DNA of 64,000 nt from Gulosibacter sp. 10 (lineage in GTDB: Bacteria > Actinomycetota > Actinomycetes > Actinomycetales > Microbacteriaceae). This document shows positions 22,655 through 30,954 of this stretch, in pieces. Made by a program: the position numbers and the translations under genes. The first letter of the stretch is position 1; each line of letters opens with the position of its first letter. The notes under the pieces are model-generated. The model made no database searches. It saw only the letters and a program-made list of their open reading frames with translations, and was not told the origin of the DNA. The stretch spans positions 1 to 64,000 of the forward strand of contig NZ_FUIC01000038.1 in assembly GCF_900163695.1 (NCBI RefSeq), given 5' to 3'.

Positions 22655-25165
22655 ATGCCTACGAACTCCTCGACTGCGCCCAAGCGGAATGTGCTGGCCA
22701 CCGTGCTGGGCATGCTGGGTATGAGCGGTATCGCCGGGATCCTCGTCGCAGCGCTGATCACGCCCGTGATCGCGGTGGCGGGCGTCGCGGCGAATTCGAC
22801 GATCACCCTCTTCGAGTCCCTGCCGACGTACCTCCAGATCCAGCCGCTGCAGCAGAAGACCGAACTGTACGGGCAGCGGGACGGGGAACGCGAGAAGATC
22901 GCCGAGTTCTACCTCCAGAACCGCGTCGAGGTCTCCCTCGACGACATCTCGCCCTACGTCGCCGACGCCGCGATCTCCACGGAGGACCCGCGCTTCTACG
23001 AGCACGGCGGCGTGGACGTCGTCTCGGCCGTCCGCGCGGCGCTGGTCGGCCTCATCGGCGACGGCGGCGGCGCGTCGACCATCACGATGCAGTACGTCCG
23101 CAACCAGCGCGTCCAGGCGGCCGAGGCGATCCTCGACCCGGTCGAGCGGCAGCAGGCGTACGAGGAGGCCACGGTCGAGACGATCGGTCGAAAGCTGCAG
23201 GAGATGCGGCTCGCGATCGGCGTCGAGCAGCAGTACTCGAAGGAGCAGATCCTCGAGGGCTACCTGAACATCGCGCTCTTCGGCGGCACCACCTACGGCA
23301 TCGAGTCGGCCTCGCAGTACTACTTCAGCAAGCCGGCCGCCGACCTCACCCTCGCGGAATCGGCCACGCTCGTGGGCATGGTGCAGAACCCGAACGCCTT
23401 CCGCATCGACGACGAGAGCAACCTCGAGGCGAGCACGATGCGCCGCGACTATGTGCTCTACCGGATGCACGACGAGGGCGCGATCACCACGGAGGAGTAC
23501 GAGGAGGCCAAGAACACGCCGATCGAGCCGAAGATCACGCAGCCCGAGCACGGCTGCATGAACGCGGAGGAGAACTCGCAGTTCTTCTGCGACTACGTGC
23601 AGAAGGTCATGCTCAACGACCCGACCTTCGGCTCGACCTACGAGGAGCGGCTGTTCAACTTCCGCACCAAGGGCTACCAGATCGACACCACGATCGACCT
23701 CGACCTGCAGGCCTCGCTCACCGAGACCATCAACAACACCGTGCCGCACTCGGTGGAGGGCATCGACATCGGCGCCGCCGCCTCGGTGGTCCAGCCGGGC
23801 ACGGGCCACATCCTCGCGATGCAGCAGAACAAGGACTTCGACGAGACCGAGGCCGCGGCCGATGATCCGACGAAGACCTCGGTGAACTACAACACCGACT
23901 ACGACTACGGCGGATCCGTCGGCTTCCAGGTGGGTTCGACGTACAAGATCTTCACCCTCGCGAACTGGCTGCAATCCGGCCATTCCCTGCGCGAGCAGAT
24001 CAACGCCCAGAAGCGGCCGTTCAACCAGGCCAACTTCGCCGACTCGTGCAACGGGCCGTGGGGCGGCACCTGGGACATCCAGAACTACGGCGACGCGAGA
24101 TACAACTCGGTGGATGCCGTGACCGCCACGCGCGACTCGATCAACACGGCGTACGCCGCCATGGGCGAGCAGCTCGACCAGTGCGTCACGGCCGATATCG
24201 CCGAGTCGCTGGGCGCGCACGAGGCGCAGGGCAACCCGATGAACACGATGCCCTCGGCCATCCTCGGCGCGAACAACATCGCCCCGCTGTCGATGGCCAC
24301 GGCCGTCGCCGCGATCGCGAACGAGGGCGTGAGCTGCTCGCCGATCGCGATCTCCAAGATCACGATGCGCGACGGCACCGAGGTGGCGCCGCCCGAGAGC
24401 AACTGCCAGGAGGCGGTGTCCCCCGATGTCGCGAACGGCGTCGCCTACGCGATGGCGTCGGTGACCAGCGGCGGTACGGGCGCGGCCTCGAACCCGGGTC
24501 TCGGGCCGCTGATCGGCAAGACCGGTACCGAGTCGGGCGACAAGCACACCTGGATGATCGCGGCCACCACCGGCGTCGCCTCCGCGGTGTGGGTCGGCAA
24601 CGTCACCGGCGATGCCTCGATGCTGCACTCGGGCTACAACAACGCCCGGCACGGCATCACCAACGGGCTCATGTCCGCCGCGATCCCCGAGTACGGCGCG
24701 GATTCGTTCCCCGATCCATCCGCCGAGTCGATGCGCGTCGAGAACGTGATGGTGCCCGATGTGCGCGGCATGTCGGTCACCGAGGCCACCTCGACCCTCG
24801 AGGCCGCGGGCTTCGTGGTCGCCGTCGGCGACGAGGTCAAGTCGGATGAGAAGGCCGGCACGGTGGGCCGCACCAACCCGTCCTCGAACACGAGCGTGCC
24901 GAAGGGCTCGACCGTCACCATCCGTCCTTCCGACGGCAAGGGCGACGGCGGCGACGAAGACGATGATCGCGAGGGCATCCCCATGCCCGACATCAAGGGC
25001 ATGTCCAAGGACGAGGCGGTCAGCGCCCTGAGCGACGCCGGCCTCGGCGATATCGGTGCCACCTTCCAGTGGCGCGGCCCCGAGGGCGGCACCGTCAAGA
25101 GCACGACGCCGGGGGCGGGCTCGAACGTCGCTCCCGACTCGACCGTCAGGATCCAAGCTGAATAA
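22655..25165 (+). CDS. Class A penicillin-binding protein with two PASTA domains
   Basis: 836 residues. Cytoplasmic tail, one membrane helix (about 24-46), then a GT51 glycosyltransferase domain with catalytic Glu110 in STEDPRFYEHGG and the RKLQEMRLAIGVEQQYSKEQ segment. The transpeptidase domain shows Ser428-x-x-Lys431 (GSTYKIFT), a SxN motif in DSINTAY, and KTGT in GLGPLIGKTGTESGD. Two C-terminal PASTA-like repeats (about 703-770 and 785-836; VPDVRGMSVTEA, MPDIKGMSKDEA) are separated by an acidic linker. It polymerises and cross-links peptidoglycan. The metallophosphoesterase gene overlaps its 3' end, an order conserved in actinobacteria. Confidence 0.95.
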   Translation: MPTNSSTAPKRNVLATVLGMLGMSGIAGILVAALITPVIAVAGVAANSTITLFESLPTYLQIQPLQQKTELYGQRDGEREKIAEFYLQNRVEVSLDDISPYVADAAISTEDPRFYEHGGVDVVSAVRAALVGLIGDGGGASTITMQYVRNQRVQAAEAILDPVERQQAYEEATVETIGRKLQEMRLAIGVEQQYSKEQILEGYLNIALFGGTTYGIESASQYYFSKPAADLTLAESATLVGMVQNPNAFRIDDESNLEASTMRRDYVLYRMHDEGAITTEEYEEAKNTPIEPKITQPEHGCMNAEENSQFFCDYVQKVMLNDPTFGSTYEERLFNFRTKGYQIDTTIDLDLQASLTETINNTVPHSVEGIDIGAAASVVQPGTGHILAMQQNKDFDETEAAADDPTKTSVNYNTDYDYGGSVGFQVGSTYKIFTLANWLQSGHSLREQINAQKRPFNQANFADSCNGPWGGTWDIQNYGDARYNSVDAVTATRDSINTAYAAMGEQLDQCVTADIAESLGAHEAQGNPMNTMPSAILGANNIAPLSMATAVAAIANEGVSCSPIAISKITMRDGTEVAPPESNCQEAVSPDVANGVAYAMASVTSGGTGAASNPGLGPLIGKTGTESGDKHTWMIAATTGVASAVWVGNVTGDASMLHSGYNNARHGITNGLMSAAIPEYGADSFPDPSAESMRVENVMVPDVRGMSVTEATSTLEAAGFVVAVGDEVKSDEKAGTVGRTNPSSNTSVPKGSTVTIRPSDGKGDGGDEDDDREGIPMPDIKGMSKDEAVSALSDAGLGDIGATFQWRGPEGGTVKSTTPGAGSNVAPDSTVRIQAE

Positions 25166-26090
25166 GCACCTTCGCACCGCGCTGATCGGGGCCGCCGGCA
25201 TCACTGCCGGCGGCCTCGCCGCCTTCGGCTGGGCGGCGGGCGTCGAACGCCGCCGCTTCCGGCTCGTCACCCACGAGCTCCGCATCCTGCCGCCCGGGAG
25301 CCGTCCCGTCGACGTGCTGCAGCTCGCCGACTTCCACCTCGCCCCCGGGCAGCGCAAGAAGCGGCGCTTCGTCCAGTCGCTGGCCGGGCTAGAGCCCGAC
25401 CTCGTCATCGCGACGGGCGACAACCTCGGGCACCGGGATGCGATCCCCGACCTCGCCGAGATGCTCGAGCCCTTCCGCGGCGTACCCGCGCTGTCGGTGT
25501 TCGGCTCCAACGACTACTTCGGCCCCGTGCTGAAGAACCCCCTCACCTACCTGCTGCCGAACCGGCCGCACACGAGGCGGGAGCGCGACCTCGACGAGCT
25601 CGCGCTGCGGATGACGCTCTTCGACGGGCTCGGCTGGATCGACCTCACCAACTCGGCGGCCATCGTCGAGGCAGGCGGGCTCCGCATCCGCGCGATCGGG
25701 GTCGACGACCCGCACATCGAGGCGGACCGGCTCGGCCAGGCCCTCGCCTCGCTCGAGGAGGTCTCCGCGCACGGCGAGTGGGACGTGACGCTCGGGCTCG
25801 TGCACGCGCCGTACCGGCGCATCCTCGACCCGTTCGTGGCCGAGGCGGGCGTGGATGCGATCTTCTCGGGCCACACGCACGGCGGGCAGGTCTGTCTGCC
25901 CGGGGGACGCGCGCTCGTCGCGAACTGTGATCTGCCGCTCGACCAGGTCGGCGGCCTCTCCTCGTGGGAGGCCGGGGGCCGCGCCGCGCCGCTGCACGTC
26001 TCGCGCGGGCTCGGCACCTCCATCTACGCCCCGGTGCGGCTCTTCTGCCCGCCCGAGGCGAATCTGCTGCGGCTGCTGCCCGCCGAGTAG
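25158..26090 (+). CDS. Metallophosphoesterase (calcineurin-like), membrane-anchored
   Basis: 310 residues if translation starts at the CTG at 25158, which overlaps the penicillin-binding protein stop (CTGAATAA) and has AGGA 7 bases upstream; no ATG, GTG or TTG exists in frame until far inside. A hydrophobic N-terminal helix (TALIGAAGITAGGLAAFGWA) precedes the phosphoesterase motifs DFHLAP, ATGDN, FGSNDYFG and SGHTHGGQ. The usual GN-H-D block reads GSND. Metal-dependent phosphoesterase of unknown substrate. Its coupling to a PBP gene suggests a cell-envelope role. Confidence 0.85.
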   Translation: MNKHLRTALIGAAGITAGGLAAFGWAAGVERRRFRLVTHELRILPPGSRPVDVLQLADFHLAPGQRKKRRFVQSLAGLEPDLVIATGDNLGHRDAIPDLAEMLEPFRGVPALSVFGSNDYFGPVLKNPLTYLLPNRPHTRRERDLDELALRMTLFDGLGWIDLTNSAAIVEAGGLRIRAIGVDDPHIEADRLGQALASLEEVSAHGEWDVTLGLVHAPYRRILDPFVAEAGVDAIFSGHTHGGQVCLPGGRALVANCDLPLDQVGGLSSWEAGGRAAPLHVSRGLGTSIYAPVRLFCPPEANLLRLLPAE

Positions 26091-26189
26091 CGCGCGAGCC
26101 CGCGCCCCGCGCCGCCGTCCGCGAACGCGTCGGAGGTGCGGCGCATCTCGAAGTGCGCTATTATCGTTGAGTTGTCGATTCGACGACAT

Positions 26190-26263
26190 CGGGATGTGGC
26201 GCAGCTTGGTAGCGCGCCTCGTTCGGGACGAGGAGGTCGCAGGTTCAAATCCTGTCATCCCGA
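26190..26263 (+). tRNA. tRNA-Pro (anticodon CGG)
   Basis: A 74-base cloverleaf: acceptor CGGGATG/CATCCCG, D arm GCGC/GCGC, anticodon stem CCTCG/CGAGG with loop TTCGGGA (anticodon CGG), T arm GCAGG-TTCAAAT-CCTGT, discriminator A. A TATTAT -10 element lies at 26159-26164. The CCA end is not encoded. Confidence 0.97.
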
Positions 26264-26273
26264 CGAATGGATC

Positions 26274-26303
26274 AGCCCGGACTCTCCATCGAGAGTCCGG
26301 GCT
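26274..26303 (+). terminator. Terminator after tRNA-Pro
   Basis: AGCCCGGACTCTC pairs perfectly with GAGAGTCCGGGCT (13 bp, 4-base loop), followed by GTTCCCGTTT. Confidence 0.85.
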
Positions 26304-26415
26304 GTTCCCGTTTGCCGGATTCAGCGCCGTGCGATTCGCACGCTCCTCAGTCGGAAACCGCCCCAATGCACGGTCCGACCGCGCGATCCGAGCACCCCCA
26401 TATCGAAAGGTTTTC

Positions 26416-27846
26416 ATGTCCACTGCATTCGCCGACCTCGGAGTTCCGTCGTCGCTCGTAGCCGTCCTCGACGCCGCCGACCGGCACGAGGCATTCCCCA
26501 TCCAGCAGGCCACCCTGCCCAGCACCCTCGCGGGCAAGGACGTCCTCGGCCGCGGCAAGACCGGCTCGGGCAAGACGCTCGCGTTCTCGATCCCGCTCGT
26601 GGTGCGCGTCGCCGAGCTGACCCGCGGCGCGCGCCGCCCCGGCCGCCGCCCCACCGGCCTCGTGCTGCTGCCCACCCGCGAGCTCGCGACCCAGGTCGCG
26701 GCCGTCATCGGCCCCCTCGCGGCCGCCGAGGGCCTCACCGTGACCACCATCTTCGGCGGGGTCAAGCAGGGCCCGCAGGAGACCGCCCTGCGCAAGGGCG
26801 TCGACATCGTCGTGGCCTGCCCCGGCCGGCTCGACGACCTCATGAAGCAGGGCGTCGTCGACCTCGGCGACGTGAGCGTCACGGTGCTCGACGAGGCCGA
26901 CCATATGGCCGACCTCGGCTTCCTGCCCGTCGTCACCCGCATCCTCAACGCGACCCCGAAGGGCCGGCAGCGGATGCTCTTCTCCGCCACGCTCGACAAC
27001 GGCGTGGACAAGCTCGTGAAGCGCTTCCTGCACGAGCCGCTGCTGCACTCGGTCGACGAGGCCAACTCCCCCGTCGCCGCGATGACCCACCACCTCTACG
27101 AGGTCGAGGGCACCGCCGAGAAGACCAAGCTCATCCGCAAGCTCGCGAGCGGGCTCGGCAAGCGCATCCTCTTCACCCGCACCAAGCACCAGGCGAAGAA
27201 GCTCGCCAAGCAGCTCACCGCCGCCGGCATCCCCGCCGTGGACCTCCACGGCAACCTGTCGCAGAACGCGCGCGACCGCAACCTCGCGGCGTTCTCGAGC
27301 AACGAGGTGCGCGTACTCGTGGCCACGGACGTGGCCGCCCGCGGCGTGCACGTGGATGCGATCGAGCTGGTCGTGCACGTCGACCCGCCCGCGGAGCACA
27401 AGGCCTACCTGCACCGTTCCGGCCGCACGGCCCGCGCCGGCGCCGAGGGCGACGTGGTGACCATCATGCTGCCCGAGCAGCGCCGCGACACCATGCAGCT
27501 GCTGCGCCGCGCGCAGATCTCGGTGCAGCCGCGCCAGGCGCACGCCGAGTCGCCGTTCGTGAACGAGCTCGTGGGCGAGACCGCCCCGCACGTGGCCCCG
27601 GTCCCCGGCGGCCCCGGCGCGGGCAATGCTCCCGTGGCCCAGCCCTCGGGCAGCTCGAACGGCGCCAACGCCCGCCGCAAGCGGGCGGCCCGCGCCGCCC
27701 GCCAGGGCCAGGCCGGCGGCCGTCAGCCCCAGGGCCAGGGCAGCGGTCAGCCCGCCTCGCAGCAGTCGCGCGGCTCGCGCGGCGGCCGCGGTCGCGGCGG
27801 TCAGCGCTCCGGCCAGCCCCAGGGCGGCCAGCAGCGCTCGCGCTGA
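26416..27846 (+). CDS. DEAD-box RNA helicase
   Basis: 476 residues from ATG 26416 (GAAAGG upstream). Motifs in order: Q-motif region FPIQQATLPS, Walker A GKTGSGKT (47-54, with GK where AQ is usual), PTRELA, GG, DEAD (in TVLDEADHMAD), SAT, LFTRTKHQ, ATDVAARGVHV and HRSGRTARAG. The C-terminal ~100 residues are rich in Gln/Gly/Arg/Ala (RGGRGRGGQRSGQPQGGQQR), an RGG-like tail for RNA contact. Unwinds structured RNA, probably in ribosome assembly or mRNA turnover. Confidence 0.95.
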   Translation: MSTAFADLGVPSSLVAVLDAADRHEAFPIQQATLPSTLAGKDVLGRGKTGSGKTLAFSIPLVVRVAELTRGARRPGRRPTGLVLLPTRELATQVAAVIGPLAAAEGLTVTTIFGGVKQGPQETALRKGVDIVVACPGRLDDLMKQGVVDLGDVSVTVLDEADHMADLGFLPVVTRILNATPKGRQRMLFSATLDNGVDKLVKRFLHEPLLHSVDEANSPVAAMTHHLYEVEGTAEKTKLIRKLASGLGKRILFTRTKHQAKKLAKQLTAAGIPAVDLHGNLSQNARDRNLAAFSSNEVRVLVATDVAARGVHVDAIELVVHVDPPAEHKAYLHRSGRTARAGAEGDVVTIMLPEQRRDTMQLLRRAQISVQPRQAHAESPFVNELVGETAPHVAPVPGGPGAGNAPVAQPSGSSNGANARRKRAARAARQGQAGGRQPQGQGSGQPASQQSRGSRGGRGRGGQRSGQPQGGQQRSR

Positions 27847-27860
27847 CGCCCGCCCGTCCT

Positions 27861-27898
27861 CGCGCCCCTCGTCTCCGTCCGCGGAGTCGAGGGGCGCG
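27861..27898 (+). terminator. Hairpin after the helicase gene
   Basis: CGCGCCCCTCG pairs with CGAGGGGCGCG (11 bp), with an inner CTCC/GGAG stem. It is placed 14 bases after the stop codon. Confidence 0.65.
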
Positions 27899-28143
27899 TC
27901 GCGTTCGGGGCGGCGCCGCTCGCGAGTCGCCATCCCGGGCGATATCTCCTTCGCATTCCCCACGGCCGGCGCCGGGGCTATGAGGGAGCCGCCGCGTCCC
28001 CGGCCGGATGTGAGGCAAACGTCTCCCACTCCCGCGGATGCGAGGGAAACGTCTCGCGCCTCAAGCCGGATGTGAGGCAAACGCCCCACGCCTCCGCCGA
28101 TGTGAGACAAATGCTCCACGCCTCCGCCGATGTGAGACAAACG

Positions 28144-28238
28144 CCCCGCACTCCCGCGGATGCGAGGGAAACGCACACTATCCGCCCCGCAAACCCCGCA
28201 TACACCTCACATCCGCATAACCCTCACATCCGCACGAG
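28144..28238 (+). repeat. 95-bp duplicated segment, copy 1
   Basis: Nearly identical (one base differs) to 28413-28507, offset 269 bp. It includes one forward unit, a spacer reading CACACTATCCGCCCCGCAAA and two reverse units of the periodic array. It shows that the second block arose partly by segmental duplication. Confidence 0.85.
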
Positions 28239-28412
28239 GCTCATATTCGCACGAGGCTCACGTCCGCAGGCAAGGTGTCAACGCCACACGATCAGTGCCC
28301 GTGAAACCGCCCTTTCATTCCCCGGGGTGGCACCGCGGATGCGAGGCAAATGCCGCCTGCATCTGCGGATATTAGAGAAACGTCTCCTGCCGCACCGGAT
28401 ATGAGGGAAACA

Positions 28413-28507
28413 CCCCGCACTCCCGCGGATGCGAGGGAAACGCACACTATCCGCCCCGCAAACCCCGCATACGCCTCACATCCGCATAACCCTCACATCC
28501 GCACGAG
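28413..28507 (+). repeat. 95-bp duplicated segment, copy 2
   Basis: Second copy of the segment at 28144-28238. The single difference is TACACCTC versus TACGCCTC. Confidence 0.85.
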
Positions 28508-28559
28508 CCTCGCATCCGGACAGGCCGCACCTCCGCGAGCAGGGGGCGACGCCGTCGGG

Positions 28560-29156
28560 CTACACGTCGCTCGCGAGGCGCCCACCGGACTCCCTCAGGT
28601 AGCACTGGCCGCACAGCGACTCGTAACCCACGGCCTCGCCGTCGATCGCGACCTGGGCGCCGTCGAAGATGAAGCGCCCGCCGACCATCCGGCCGTTGAG
28701 CACCGCCTTGCGGCCGCAGCGGCAGATGGTCTTGAGCTCCTCGATGGAGTGCGCGATCTCGAGCAGGCGCCGCGATCCGGGGAACGCGACGGTCTGGAAG
28801 TCGGTGCGGATGCCGTAGCAGAGCACCGGGATGCCGTCGAGCACGGCGACGCGGAAGAGCTCGTCCACCTGCGCGGCCGAGAGGAACTGCGCCTCGTCCA
28901 CGAGCAGGCACGACACGGGACGGTCGCCCACGAGTGCGTGGAACTGCTCCCGCGGCCGATCCCGCTCGTCGATGAGGAAGTCGACCCGCCGGTCCATGCC
29001 CAGGCGGGAGAAGATCGAGTCGGCGCCCTTGGTGTCGATCACCGGCTTCGCGAGCAGCACGCGGTGGCCCCGCTCCTCGTAGTTGAAGGCGGTCTGGAGC
29101 AGCACGGTCGACTTGCCCGAGTTCATCGCGCCGTACCGGAAATACAGCTTCGCCAC
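28560..29156 (-). CDS. tdk: Thymidine kinase
   Basis: 198 residues from GTG 29156, preceded by GAAAGGA (the open frame upstream is not coding). P-loop FRYGAMNSGKSTVLLQ, the DEAQFL Walker B-like motif, and a zinc-binding set CRCGRK and CGQC are typical of type II thymidine kinases. It salvages thymidine to dTMP, which Tmk (8428-9090) then phosphorylates. Confidence 0.95.
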   Translation of the reverse strand: MAKLYFRYGAMNSGKSTVLLQTAFNYEERGHRVLLAKPVIDTKGADSIFSRLGMDRRVDFLIDERDRPREQFHALVGDRPVSCLLVDEAQFLSAAQVDELFRVAVLDGIPVLCYGIRTDFQTVAFPGSRRLLEIAHSIEELKTICRCGRKAVLNGRMVGGRFIFDGAQVAIDGEAVGYESLCGQCYLRESGGRLASDV

Positions 29157-29307
29157 GAGGGTCCTTTCGCGAGGATCGGCGCTCGGCCGGTCAAGAGGTG
29201 CACAGGTCGCCCTGCCATCCTGGCAGGGGTGCCGTGGGCGCCGGAGCGTTTCCGCGACGCTCCATCGTAGAGAGATCCGAGCCGTCCCGACGAATCCGAG
29301 GAGTGCG

Positions 29308-30279
29308 ATGACGACGAACCAGACCGGAGACGAACGACCGCGGATGCTGGCGATCCGCCAGGAGCGATTCGGCGGCCCCGAGGTGCTGCAGCCGATCGAG
29401 GTGCCGCGCCCGGAGCCGGGCCTCGGCGAGATTCTCGTGCGCGTCCACGCCGCGGGCGTGAACCCCACCGATTGGAAGCACCGCGCCTCGCGCCTGTTCC
29501 TGGGCGAGCCGCCCTACGTGCTCGGCTGGGACGTCTCGGGCGTGGTGGAGCGGGTCGGTCTCGGCGTGACCATCTGGAAGCCCGGCGACGAGGTCTTCGG
29601 CATGCTGCCCTATCCGCACGGGGCGGGCTCGCACGCCGAATACGTCGTCGGGCCCGCCCGCGCCTTCGCATCCAAGCCGCTCGGCATCGATCACGTCCAG
29701 GCCGGCGCGCTCCCCCTCGCGGCGCTCACCGCGTGGCAGGCGCTCGTCGACACCGCCGGCCTCGAGGCGGGCCAGCGGGTGCTCGTCCACGCAGCCGCGG
29801 GCGGGGTCGGCCACCTCGCCGTGCAGATCGCGAAGGCCCGCGGCGCGCACGTCATCGGCACCGCGAGCGCTCCGAAGCACGAGTTCGTGCGGGGGCTCGG
29901 CGCCGACGAGATGATCGACTACCGCTCGACCGACTTCGCCGAGGCGGTGCGCGACGCGGACGTCGTGTTCGACACGATCGGCGGCGACTACCAGCTGCGC
30001 TCGCTGCGCGCGCTCCGCCCCGGCGGGGTGCTCGTCTCGACCCTGCCGGTGCCCGCCGAGGGTCTGCACGAGGAGGCGGAGCGCGCGGGAGTGCGCGCGG
30101 AGCTCATCCTCGTCGAGGCCGATCACGCCGGGATGCGGTCCATCGCCGGGCTCGTCGAGGCGGGCCGGCTGCGCGCGACCATCGCGGACACCTATCCGCT
30201 CGCCGAGGCCGCCCACGCCCACGAGGCGGGCGAGACCGGCCGCACCACGGGCAAGCTCGTGCTCGTCGTCCGCGACTGA
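29308..30279 (+). CDS. Zinc-independent MDR oxidoreductase (quinone reductase-like)
   Basis: 323 residues from ATG 29308 (GAGGAG upstream). The N-terminal GroES-like domain has VHAAGVNPTDWKHRA and VLGWDVSGVVERVG. The nucleotide-binding fold is VLVHAAAGGVGHLAVQIAKA, the AAxGGVG signature of NADPH-dependent quinone/enone reductases. No structural-zinc Cys cluster is present. Substrate unknown; probably a carbonyl or quinone detoxification enzyme. Convergent with udk across a small hairpin (30298-30317). Confidence 0.88.
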   Translation: MTTNQTGDERPRMLAIRQERFGGPEVLQPIEVPRPEPGLGEILVRVHAAGVNPTDWKHRASRLFLGEPPYVLGWDVSGVVERVGLGVTIWKPGDEVFGMLPYPHGAGSHAEYVVGPARAFASKPLGIDHVQAGALPLAALTAWQALVDTAGLEAGQRVLVHAAAGGVGHLAVQIAKARGAHVIGTASAPKHEFVRGLGADEMIDYRSTDFAEAVRDADVVFDTIGGDYQLRSLRALRPGGVLVSTLPVPAEGLHEEAERAGVRAELILVEADHAGMRSIAGLVEAGRLRATIADTYPLAEAAHAHEAGETGRTTGKLVLVVRD

Positions 30280-30317
30280 CGGAGAGCCGCCGGACGGCCG
30301 GGCCTCGCGCGGCCCGG

Positions 30318-30950
30318 TCAGTCCCGCGCGGCGAGCTTCGCGACGTTGGCCGCGAGGCCGCCCGCGATGGTCTCGAGGGCGACGTGGTTGTAGCCGCCCT
30401 CGGGCACTATCACGTCCGCCCACAGCTTCGAGGACTCGACGTAGCGGTCGTGCATGGGCTTGACCGTCGCGAGGTACTGCGCCTCGACCGATTCGACGGT
30501 GCGCCCGCGCTCGACCACGTCGCGCTTGAGCCGGCGCAGGATGCGCACGTCGGCGTCCGTGTCGACGAAGAGCTTGAGGTCGAGCCGCTCTCGCAGCTCC
30601 TCCTCCACGAACAGGAGCACGCCCTCGACGAAGACGATGGGCGCGGGCTCGATGCGCTGCGTGCGGTCGGAGCGGTTGTGCTGCGCGTAGTCGTACACGG
30701 GTATGTCGACGGCCTCGCCCGCGCACAGCCGGTCGAGGTGCTCGACGAGCAGCGCGGTATCGAGCGACTCCGGCGCGTCGTAGTTGGTGCGGCAGCGCTC
30801 CTCGTAGGTGAGCTCGTCCTGCCTGCAGTAGTAGTCGTCGTGGAAGATCAGTGCCGCGTCGTCGCCGAAGCGGCCGGCGAGCGAGCGTGTGAGCTCGGTC
30901 TTGCCGCTCCCCGACCCGCCCGCGATGCCGACCACGAACGGCGCCGTCAT
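30318..30950 (-). CDS. udk: Uridine kinase
   Basis: 210 residues. P-loop GIAGGSGSGKTEL (about 8-20), the HDDYY substrate-binding motif, NYDAPESLD and the VFVEGVLLF strand follow uridine kinases closely. It phosphorylates uridine and cytidine. It starts 4 bases after the mqo stop, so it probably shares the mqo transcript. Confidence 0.94.
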   Translation of the reverse strand: MTAPFVVGIAGGSGSGKTELTRSLAGRFGDDAALIFHDDYYCRQDELTYEERCRTNYDAPESLDTALLVEHLDRLCAGEAVDIPVYDYAQHNRSDRTQRIEPAPIVFVEGVLLFVEEELRERLDLKLFVDTDADVRILRRLKRDVVERGRTVESVEAQYLATVKPMHDRYVESSKLWADVIVPEGGYNHVALETIAGGLAANVAKLAARD

Positions 30951-30954
30951 CGCG

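Larger units (their letters stand above)
28005..28518. repeat. Periodic CGGATGTGAG-family repeat array in two blocks
   Basis: Forward units (consensus CGGATGYGAGGSAAACG) start at 28005, 28035, 28067, 28097, 28127 and 28157, mostly 30 bp apart. Reverse-complement units (CTCACATCCG-type) follow at 28206, 28223, 28240 and 28257, 17 bp apart. A second block repeats the plan: forward at 28336, 28366, 28396 and 28426, reverse at 28475, 28492 and 28509. It fills the gap between the convergent helicase and tdk genes; no gene is seen in 27847-28559. Function unknown; see also 15592-15741. Confidence 0.9.

Noticed and set aside
28005-28518. CRISPR array
   Set aside because: Unit-plus-gap length of 30 bp is too short, gaps are similar low-complexity sequence, repeats occur in both orientations, and no cas gene is present.
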